NCBI GenBank assembly: GCA_030272155.1 | Contig: CP126207.1 | Coordinates: 1,612,001-1,676,000 of the forward strand | DNA from: Tetradesmus obliquus | Lineage: Eukaryota > Chlorophyta > Chlorophyceae > Sphaeropleales > Scenedesmaceae | Length of the DNA: 64,000 nucleotides | Direction: 5' to 3' | Shown here: positions 55,466-64,000 of the stretch, piece after piece | Layout: the number at the start of each line of letters is the position of its first letter | Numbering within the stretch: position 1 is the stretch's first letter | Made by a program: the position numbers and the translations under genes | The notes under the pieces: generated by a model | What the model was told of the DNA's origin: nothing | Seen by the model: the letters and a program-made list of their open reading frames with translations, nothing else | Database searches by the model: none

Positions 55466-56623
55466 CACACACGCACACAGCGTGTAGATGGCACTGGTAT
55501 GTATCAGATGAACATGTTCTGAGATCGGCATGCATGTATGCGCCAGCCGTTTGACTGTCACATGTTACATGTTACATGTTATAACAGGGGTGTGATTGTG
55601 CATTGCAATGCTGCTGAAGGGCGTGCAGCCCATGTTGCTGGTGTCTGCATCGTTGCCGTCGACAGCATGAATCTTTTTGATGCGGGCTTCGGAAGAGGCG
55701 GCAAGCGAAGCCTCTTTGAAGCGGCTGCTGTGAGAACGCATGTGAGCGCATCGCGTGTGGTTAGTGGGCAGTGCAGCCTGCGTTGCTGCTACCTTGCATT
55801 GCTGTTGCAGGCAGTACAGGCAATGCATGCTATGTTGTTGTTGGCTGCAGAGCTTGCGGCGGGCGTTGCCTGTTTGATTATCTGCTGCTGTTGGCTGCAG
55901 CTGTGAGGGAGAACGCATGTGAGCGCATTGCGCATGGTGTGTTTTCAAACTTTGGAACCAGAGGCCCCGCAGCGGTCTGCTTGTGCAGCTGCACCAGGTT
56001 TAACCGACTCCCTTTCAGAACGCTTACGTTTGAGCGCCGTGCATGTTTTGCTGGTGCAAACGCTGCACCCAGCAGAGTGCAGAATCTGCACAAGCTGCTG
56101 ATGGCAAAAATATGATGGCAGCCCCGGTGCTGGTCATGTTTGTCATCATGCTGCTTGCAGAGTCTTTATGCACTTGTGTTGCTCTTGCACTGTTTGACTG
56201 CCGACAAACACATACCTGATAGGTGTTGTTCTGGCTGCTTTTGCTTGTTTATGTATACCAGAGTGTATATGTATCAGGGGTTACCCAGTAATGGCATCAA
56301 AAAGTGACAGCGTATGCAAGGTGCTTTGTGGCAGCACAGATACGTTTGGAGTGGAGGGTTGTGCTCAGCACCAGTGGTGCACAATGATTGAGGCCTGATC
56401 ACATTGGAACATTGAATGTATGCAGTGTGAGTAACACAATCACAGCATACGCGTTGCTTGGATGCTGTGTGCTGCCATCTCGTGGTGAGGCCTGCAGCCT
56501 GGCATTGCCAGCTGACAGTCAACTTGTAAAATCTGGCAACTTACGCAGCCGTTCCAGCTACCGCAAATAGCTCACATCGGTTCTTTCCGCTTGAAAATGC
56601 TTGTCTACGTTGAACTGAAATGC

Positions 56624-57012
56624 TTAAATACACTCCACTCCCAGCACATGCTGCATGCAGCTCATGGTGCTCGGGGAACCCACTGCAGTGCTTAGCAGCA
56701 GTGCTGCAGCCTGCAGGCCTGTTGGCAGTAGTGCCTGCTGCACTGTGGGTACAGGCGTGTACCGGCAGTACACCCTGGCGTTGAACACACCGTTAAGTAT
56801 TGATATTTGGCGTTTGATTGTTATTTTGCTGGCGCCGGCATCCTGCATTGATGCACTGCAGTTCACCTGCTGAGCCAGCCAGGTTGCGTTGGCTGCAGGT
56901 GCGCTCAGGCTGCAGGCGTTGCAAACAGTGACAGCGTCTGTTAATTGAGAAGTCGACTGAAGTATGTAAAGGTTGTCGTTATCATCACACATTGCCAACT
57001 TTCTGGCTAGCG
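56624..57012 (-). CDS. Possible terminal exon of an unknown gene
   Basis: On the minus strand, an acceptor-like ACGCTAG at about 57013 opens a frame that runs about 128 codons to TAA. It starts RKLAMCDDNDNLYILQ and contains several Cys (CNACSLS, VNCSAS, VYCRYTP, MSCMQHVLGVECI). Residue use is balanced and not repeat-driven, which suggests real coding sequence, possibly a secreted Cys-containing protein. I could not find its upstream exon in the 320 bases before the divergent gene at 57335. No family was recognised. Confidence 0.42.
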
Positions 57013-57334
57013 TAAGCTTCTCAAGTAACGAGGAAGGTCAGTATGCCACGCTAGGCAAGTGCCTGCTGTGGTCTTTTGCGACAGGCAACTAAGGCATTCC
57101 ATTAAAACATGAAATGCATTTGCATAAATGTTTACACCCCTGAATGCAAGCAAACCTCCCGCATAATCAACCAACCGAAAAATATTACCGATAGCATTAC
57201 ACGGTTGACACAAAGCATTCTGTTCAGAACAGAACACCAATCTCAATCGATCGAACCACTCAGTGTTTTTATTGGACTGGTTTCGAGCAGCTCCGCAGGC
57301 TCGACTTAAAAGTCACCACCTGCACTCGCTGCCG

Positions 57335-58835
57335 ATGGACAATGCCCCACTGAATGAGCGATTCTCTCACTTGCACACGATTCAGACATACGAAGATGTG
57401 CAGCTGTCTCGCGATTGTGTTGCGGGCTTGAGTCATGAAGCCATGGGCATGCAATCAGCTGGAAGCTCTGCCTCGAGAGGCCTACGCTTGGCCTTGGGCC
57501 ACAACTGCCTGTAAGTGGCGTTTCTGGGGTGTTTTGATGGCCATATTCTTCGCTGTTGTCTCGCCTAGTGCGTGCCAGCAGCTTTAATCTGCCTGCAGTG
57601 CGGTCAGAGCTGCAGCCAGCAGGTGCATCACACAGTGTACTGCCAAATCGGAGTTGCAATTGCTGCAGCACTGCTTCCTTTCTATACCTGTGCTGCATCT
57701 CTTCGCACAAGCTCCCACCTGCAGCTCTTTTGGCCTCTCCTGTAAGCTCATCATTCTCTCACTCAAGCACATGATGCATACCATAGCTCCATAGCCTAAG
57801 AGAGCAGGCACCAGAAGGTCTGGCGCAGCTACTGCCCTTGCAGGAAACCAGCTGCATGCAACCCAAAGGCACTGCGGATGCTGCAGCAGCGTCTGCAGGT
57901 GCATCCACCTTTTTCATGAAGCCGTTATGTTTCATGTCACAGTTCATACATGCCTTGCAGGAGCACCGCATGCGGCACCAGCAGCTGCACATGATGCAAG
58001 GATAACCACCACCCTCCTCTTGCCACCACACAGGTGACCTTGCCACCACACAGTTGACCTTGCCACCACACAGTCGACTGTACCACCACACAGTTGACCT
58101 TCCGGAGCCCACGGCAGCATTGCCCTGCCAGGATGACCACCCTCTGCTTGCACATGCTGCAAGGACAACCACCCTCCCTCCTCTTGCCACCACACAGTTG
58201 ACCTTCAGGAGCCCACATCTGGCGGCATTGCCTGGTCACTGGCTGGCTGGCAGCAGCTGCCTCACCCTTTCTACCAGCCACCCCTCAATGCTCCCCTGCT
58301 GCGCTGCACTGCTCTGCAGGTGCTTCAGCTATGGCCTGCAGCTGCCACACTTTGCTTCAGCTAGCCGCTTTCAAACAGCTGCCGCTGCCTGCTGCTCAAA
58401 GCAATACAGGATCACTCTTCTTGCCATCACACAGTTGACTTTCCGGAGCCAACATCTGGCAGCAATGCCCTGGTAGCTCTAAGATGGCTCCAGGACCCAC
58501 ATGTAACTTCCCTCTCATAGCCCTGGTCACAGACTGGCTGGCATAAGCCGCCCCGCCCCTTCTGGCCGCCACATCCTCATATGCGGATGCACATCATAAC
58601 CCCTAAGCACTCCCGTGCTTAACTGCACTACGCTGCAGGTGCTTCGGCTATGGGTCTACAGCTGCCTCACTTTGCTTCTGTGGACCGCTATCGAGCAAGT
58701 GGTGCTGCTGCTTCTGCTGCCTGCTGCTGCTGCTGCTGCAGCTGCTGCTGCTGCAGGCGCTCCGGCTGCGGCGCCAGCAGCTGCAGCCTCTGCGAGCACA
58801 ACCAAAGCCGCCGCTGCAACTCCGTCTGTGCTGAC

Positions 58836-58893
<58 letters not shown>

Positions 58894-59664
58894 TGCTGCT
58901 GCCGCCGCCGCTGCTGCTGCTGCTGCTGCTGTTTGCAGGAGCTCCGGCTGTGGGGCCAGCAGCTGCAGCCTCTGCGAGCACAACCAAAGCCGCCGCTGCA
59001 GGAGCCACTTGAAGGCCAAGTATGTGTCCCGGGACTTTCTGAGGGCCAACTGCGGTGCTGCGCTGGCGGTTGGCTTGGTGGACGAGTCGGGGCAGTGCTG
59101 CGCGCAGCACCTGCCCGGCCTGGTGCTGCAGGTGCGCTGCATTTGTTTGCGGGTTTTAGGGGCAGTTGTTGCGTGTTTGTGGGCTGGGAAGCTGATGGTG
59201 TGGCTGCTGGTTTGATGTTGAAGGGTGCGGATATGATGGAGCCAGCTGAAGGACAAGTGTGTGTCGAGCCTCCAACTTGGGGCCTCAACTGCGCCAACTG
59301 GGGCCTCAACTGCGCAAACTGGGGCCTCAACTGCGGCGCTGCGCTGGCCGTTGGCTTGGTGGATGATGCGGGGCGGTGCTGCAGCCAACACCTGCCAGGC
59401 CTGGTGCTGCAGAAAAGGCTGTGCTTTTGGCTGGTTTTGAGAGCAGTTTTGGCATGTTTCTGGGCTGAAAAGCTGTTGGTGCGGCTGCTGTTTTAGTTGA
59501 ATAAAGATGGCAGCCGCTGCAGGAGCCACCTGAAGGCCAAGGATGTGTCCCGGGACTATCTGAGCGCCACTGCGGAGCTGCGCTGGCAGTTGGCTTGGTG
59601 GACGATAGGAAAGGAGGGATCTTGGCGTTTGTGGGGGCTGACAGGCGGCAGAGCTGCTAGCATG

Positions 59665-59697
<33 letters not shown>

Positions 59698-59765
59698 CAG
59701 GTGTGTGTGCTGGACGCGAAACACGAAGGAATGGTTTGTCAGCAGAAACATCCTGCTGCCGCCGC

Positions 59766-59814
<49 letters not shown>

Positions 59815-60139
59815 TGTGTGTGCTGGATGCGAAGCGCTACAAGAGCTCAACCACCCCATAACTGCTGCCCTTCTGCTGCTGCTGCTGCTGCTGCCAGGTG
59901 TGTGTGCTGGACGCGAAGCGCTACAAGGAGCTCAAACCCTTTCAATGACCATCGCCACAACCTGCTGCTGCTGCTGCTGCTGCCGCTGCCAGGTGTGTGT
60001 GCTGGATGCTAAGCTCTACAAGGAGCTCAAATTCTTTCAACGACCATTCCCCACTACAAGTTGCTGCTGCTGCTGCTGCCAGGTGTGTGAGCTGCAGACG
60101 AAGCGCTACAAGGAGCTCAACCGCCCCACAACTAATGCC

Positions 60140-60180
<41 letters not shown>

Positions 60181-60406
60181 TGTGCTTGCTGGACGCGAAG
60201 CGCTACAAGGAGTCCATCCCTGTCAATGACCATCGCTGCTGCAGTTGCTGCTGCTGCTGCTGCCGCCAGGTGTGTGTGCTGGACAGGAAGCGCTATAAGT
60301 GCTACAAGGGTGACATGTTTGACGGCAAACACCTGACAATGATTACCAATGCTGCCGCTGCTGCTGCTGCCGCTGCTGCCGCTGCTGCTGCTGCTGCCGC
60401 TGCTGC

Positions 60407-60455
<49 letters not shown>

Positions 60456-61880
60456 GCCAGGTGTGTGTGCTTGACGCGAAGCGCTACAAGGAGCTCAACC
60501 CCGGCAACGCGCCGCTAGGCTTTGACGCGCTGTCGCCCTGCATCCTGGACAAGGCCCTGCTGCGCTGGGAGGGAGGTGCCGAAGTGGCAGTGGTGTCCCT
60601 GCCAATGGAGGTGGGCAGAAAAAATTGTGGATGTTGTAGGGCGAATATAGCCTATGTATCCGTCTTAATATAAGGGTTCAGTTCATTGTCCAGGGCTGAT
60701 CCATCTGTTCAAGGCCTTGCTGCGCTGGGAGGGGGGTGACAAAGTAGCGGTGGTGTCCCTGCCAATGGAGGTGAGTGTCAGGGTTTGGGTTTGGGTTTGT
60801 TTTTGGGTTGTTGTGTCCCTGCCATTGGATGTGTGTTTTTGGGTTTGCGGGTCTGTCCTAGAGCGTCTTACCCCCAGGCATCCTGTACAGATCGGCTTTT
60901 GCGATTTGTTTTGTGGTGACAATGTAAGGTTGATGTGAGGGGGTGGGTCTTGGTGGCCGGCGCTGACCCATTGCATCCTGGACAAGGCCCTGCTGTGCTG
61001 GGAGGGAGGTGCTGAAGTAGCAGTGGTGTCCCTGCCACTGGAGCTGGGCAGATCGCCTTTGTAGATGTTGAACTGTAGGGTTGATGTTGAGGAGTCGGAC
61101 CCTGTGTTTGGGGCTGATCCATTGCATCCTGGACAAGGCGCTGCTGAGATGGGAGGGAGGTGCTGAAGTAGCGGTGGTGTCCCTGCCAATGGAGGTGGGC
61201 ACAGAGATTTCTGGATGTTGTAGGGCGAATATAGCCTATGTATCCGTCTCTATATAAGGGTTCAGTTCATTGTCCAGGGCTGATCCGTCTGTTCAAGGCC
61301 TTGCTGCGGTGGGAGGGAGGTGCCGAAGTGGCAGTGGTCTCCCTGCCAATGGAGGTAGGCAGAGAGATTTGTGGACGTTGTACGGAGAATTTAAAGGTTC
61401 AATATCTGTGTTGAAGTCATTGTCCAGGGCTGATTCATTGTATCCTGGAGAAGGCGCTGCTGCGTTGGAAGGGAGGTGCTGAAGTAGCGGTGGTGTCCCT
61501 GCCAATGCAGGTGAGTGTTTGAGGTTGGGGATCTGGCTTAGAGCGCCTTTTGCCCCCAGGCATCCTGGGCAGATAAGCTTTTGCGATGTTGCATGGTGAA
61601 GTGTAGGGTTGGTTTGATTGGTGGGACTTGGTGTTTGGGGCTGATCCATTGCATCCTGCCCTGTCCTAGAGCGTCCGACCCCCAGGCCTGGGCATCGATG
61701 ATGCCTAGGCATCCTGGGCCGATCAATATTTGTAATGTTGTATGGTAGACGCCTTTAAAAGTCTGAGGGTATATATATATATATACATTGTTCAGGGCTG
61801 ATCAATTGCATCCTGGGCAAGCCGCTGCTGCGCTGGGAATGCGGGAGATGCTACAGCAATGTTTCTGCTGCTGCTGCTGC

Positions 61881-61918
<38 letters not shown>

Positions 61919-62011
61919 GCTCTACATTCTGCATGGCGTACAACGAAGCCAGCTTATCCGAGCTGCAGTGCTTTTCCATCAGTGGAGAGCACCATACTTA
62001 AGTTTACTGCC

Positions 62012-62046
<35 letters not shown>

Positions 62047-62913
62047 GTGCAGTACAAAGAAGCCAGCCTCTCAGAGCTGCAGTGCTTCTTCATCAGCGGG
62101 AGCACCAAACTCAAATGTACTGCCGTTGCTGCTGGTGCTGCTGCTGCTGCTGCTGCTGCTGCTTGCCCTGTCCACTCCCTGCAGCACGATAAAGCCAGCT
62201 TATCTGAGCTGCAGTGCTTTTCCATCAGTGGGGAGCACCAGAGTGGCAAGGCGTCCAGCTACCGGCTGCTGCGATTGCAGTGATTGGCAGGGCCACCACG
62301 CCGACTGTTTTGTACTTTAGTGTTAGCGCAATGCTCAGCACTGACTCAGGCTGCCACTGCTGCTGCCACTCCTGCTGCTTGCCCTACCCACTCCCTGCAG
62401 TTCAACAAAGCTTCCCTGTCAGAGCTGCAGTGCTTTTCCATCAGTGGGGAGCACCAGAGCGGCAAGGCGTCCAGCTACCGGCTGCTGCTGTGGCTGCAGG
62501 ACCAGCCAGATATCGATCCACTGGTGTCGGAGGCATTTGTTGTGGTCACCACACGCGCAAGGTGAGACAAACAGGCTTTCATGACAGAGTCATTGGTGTT
62601 GGTTTGGCATTGGTTGCAACAGGTTGTTTTGATTCTGTGTTTGCTGTTGCTGTGTCATACTGCCACAGTAGTAGATGCATTGCCGCCGCTGCTGCTGCTG
62701 CTGCTGCCATGCAGGTCTGCCATGAAGAGTGCCGTGCCGTCTGTTGATAAGCCAGTAGGCAGGCTGGAGGGCATTGGGGAGCAGGCAGTGGCCTGGCCGA
62801 CACCGCACAAATTGTACCTACGAAATTTTTATATGTCTGTGGTCCCCTCTCTCAAGCAAAGTGCCAAATGGTGCCGCCTTCCTCCACTGATCACTACTGC
62901 CTGCCATTCCACA

Positions 62914-62968
<55 letters not shown>

Positions 62969-63918
62969 TTGCAGGTCTGCCATGAAGAGCCGTTCCCTCT
63001 GTGGAGGAGCCTGTGGGCAGGCTGGAGGGCATCCCACATTGGCCTGGTAGACACTGCATAGAGTGTCTCTTTCTCATAAAGTCAAAGTGCTTTCTGGCTG
63101 AACTACTAAAACTGCCTGCCAACACGCATGCTGCTGCTGCTGCCGCAGGTCTGCCATGAAGAGTGCAGTGCCATCTGTGGAAGAGCCTGTGGGCAGGCTG
63201 GAGGGCATTCCACATTGGCCTGGTAGACACTGCATAGAGTGTCTCTTTCTCATAAAGTCAAAGTGCTTTCTGGCTGAACTACTAAAACTGCCTGCCAACA
63301 CGCATGCTGCTGCTGCTGCTGCCGCAGGTCTGCCATGAAGAGTGCAGTGCCATCTGTGGAAGAGCCTGTGGGCAGGCTGGAGGGCATTCCACATTGGCCT
63401 GGAAGACACTGCATAGAGTGTCTCTCTCATAAAGTCAAAGTGCTTTCTGGCTGAACCATCACAATTGCCTGCCGACACGCATGCTGCTGCTGCCATGCAG
63501 GTCTGCCATGAAGAGTGCCGTGCCGGCTCTTGTTGAGCCTGTGCGCAGGCTGGAGGGCATCGGGGAGCAGGCAGTGGCCTGGCTGACACAGCAAAAAGTC
63601 AAAATACCATATTCTACTTTGTCTGAGGTCCTTTCTCTCACAAACCAAGTACCAAAGCGTGGTTCATGCCTCCACTGTTCACAGTCGCCTGCCGTTTTGC
63701 AGGGGCCGGTTCAGTCCCGAAAGTTTATTGTATTGTATTGTATTGTTGCATGCTGCTGCCGCCGCAGGTCTGCCATGAAGAGTGCAGTGCCGTCTGTGGA
63801 GGAGCCTGTGGGCAGGCTGGAGGGCATTGGGGAGCAGGCAGTCGCCACACTCAAGGCACTGGGGCAGCAGCAGGAGGTGGCAAGCAGGCTGCCGCCACGG
63901 CTGCACTGCGTTGAGAAG
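57335..63918 (+). CDS. CBP60-like (calmodulin-binding protein 60 pattern) protein, 3' end beyond the window
   Basis: Exons 57335-57510, 58939-59131, 60461-60610, 62401-62561 and 63768-63918 join with matching phases (2, 0, 0, 2, 0); the last donor leads out of the window. The start ATG gives a short Ser-rich N-terminus. A Cys-rich stretch follows (CGASSCSLCEHNQSRRC), perhaps zinc-binding. The order of beta-strand-like motifs then parallels plant CBP60 proteins: LAVGLVDESG, LQVCVLDAKRY, AEVAVVSLPME, SSYRLLLWLQ, SEAFVVVTTRAR and PVGRLEGIGEQAV. CBP60 members are DNA-binding immune regulators in land plants; the match here is by pattern only. The alternative is another Rel/p53-like fold. Introns are crowded with boundary echoes. 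Confidence 0.6.
57961..58938 (+). repeat. Head echoes of CBP60-like exon 2
   Basis: Acceptor-led relatives of the exon 2 start lie after CAG at 57961 (very diverged), 58320, 58639 and 58757. The last (SGCGASSCSLCEHNQSRRCN) is nearly intact; the true exon starts at 58939. A separate (CCACCACACAGTTGACCTTG)n run of four units lies at about 58024-58100. Confidence 0.8.
59275..59608 (+). repeat. Two tail echoes of CBP60-like exon 2
   Basis: NCGAALAVGLVDDAG...LPGLVLQ ends at 59412 (donor lost to AAAAGG). A second copy (RSHLKAKDVSRDYLSA and on) ends near 59608. A 20-base CTCAACTGCGCCAACTGGGG triplet repeat precedes the first. Confidence 0.9.
59701..60460 (+). repeat. Seven head echoes of CBP60-like exon 3
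   Basis: Copies of VCVLDAKRYKELN after CAG start at 59701, 59814, 59898, 59993, 60083, 60180 and 60270; the true exon starts at 60461. Each copy is only 30-60 bases and is separated by CTG/CCG runs. Confidence 0.96.
60694..61850 (+). repeat. Five to six tail echoes of CBP60-like exon 3
   Basis: Copies of ALLRWEGGAEVAVVSLPME with or without ILDK end at 60770 (GTGAGT), 61043 (donor lost, CTGGGC), 61194 (GTGGGC), 61354 (GTAGGC) and 61510 (GTGAGT). A truncated copy lies at 61798-61850. Intron-head text (GGGCGAATATAGCCTATGTA) is copied in at least two. Confidence 0.94.
61769..61786. repeat. (TA)n microsatellite
   Basis: Nine TA units lie in an intron of the CBP60-like gene. Confidence 0.9.
61937..62400 (+). 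repeat. Three head echoes of CBP60-like exon 4
   Basis: Copies of KASLSELQCFSISG lie at about 61937, 62053 and 62185. The last extends to SGKASSYRLL before a stop. The true exon starts at 62401. CTG runs precede each. Confidence 0.93.
62715..63767 (+). repeat. Five head echoes of CBP60-like exon 5
   Basis: Copies of SAMKSAVPSVEEPVGRLEGI after GCAGG start at 62715, 62975, 63149, 63328 and 63501; the true exon starts at 63768. The 63149 and 63328 units are almost identical over 179 bases, including the intron piece with CATAAAGTCAAAGTGC. Confidence 0.96.
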
Positions 63919-64000
63919 GTGGGTGCTGTTGTGCAGGTGTGCTGCATGTATGCTTTGGCGGTGTGCTTTGAACAAAGGCAGCAAAAGGTTACCAGCGGCT

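Larger units (their letters stand above)
49803..56623. other. Repeat-rich, apparently gene-poor region
   Basis: No frame shows a recognisable domain. The region is a patchwork of unrelated tandem arrays (listed separately) plus the second two-hairpin element. A TGTAA at about 50617 could end the SBP transcript. It resembles a degenerate intergenic block more than a gene-bearing one. Confidence 0.5.

Overview
This looks like nuclear DNA from a eukaryotic green alga. The evidence is dense spliceosomal introns (GT donors, CAG acceptors), long CAG-coded glutamine and GCN-coded alanine runs in exons, long CTG runs at intron 3' ends, an SBP-box transcription factor, and an aspartic protease with a plant-type saposin-like insert. 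A chlorophyte, perhaps of the Scenedesmaceae, is my best guess, but the lineage is inferred from style and not proven.

Layout: (1) 3-113, last codons of an unidentified gene. (2) 1517-7081 (+), a CELF/Bruno-like RNA-binding protein with one RRM and a degenerate KH-like C-terminus. (3) 7.2-12.2 kb, no gene seen, several minisatellites. (4) 12.2-13.6 kb (+), dead 5'-truncated non-LTR retrotransposon. (5) 15479-19066 (-), a leucine-rich-repeat protein fused to a PGG-type membrane domain. (6) 21687-25787 (-), an Ala/Gln-rich coiled-coil protein. (7) 27449-33190 (+), pyridoxal kinase. (8) 34186-42715 (+), phytepsin-like aspartic protease. (9) 45468-49673 (+), SBP-box transcription factor with very long polyglutamine. 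(10) 49.8-56.6 kb, repeat-rich and apparently gene-poor. (11) 57335 to beyond the window (+), a protein with similarity in pattern to plant CBP60 domains. I rebuilt exon models by hand. For pyridoxal kinase, the protease, the SBP gene, the coiled-coil gene and the CBP60-like gene, every junction keeps the reading frame, which is good internal support.

The most striking feature is a rule linking nearly all intron-containing genes here. Exon boundaries are echoed in tandem. Upstream of a true exon lie one to eight copies of [intron tail + acceptor + first part of that exon]. Downstream lie one to six copies of [last part of that exon + donor + intron head]. I found no copy carrying a whole exon with both splice sites. 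By eye there are roughly 55 head echoes and 40 tail echoes in six genes, on both strands; terminal exons show tail echoes that include the stop codon. The simplest reading is that frequent short tandem duplications survive only where they span a splice junction, because the extra copy is absorbed into the intron. Introns thus grow by boundary stuttering, and the splicing machinery must choose the last acceptor and the first donor.

The genes do not form one pathway. They cover RNA binding, signalling or recognition, vitamin B6 salvage, vacuolar or secreted proteolysis and transcription. A speculative link is that the CELF-like gene encodes the type of protein known in animals to bind CUG/UG-rich RNA, while the introns in this window carry CUG runs beside their acceptors.
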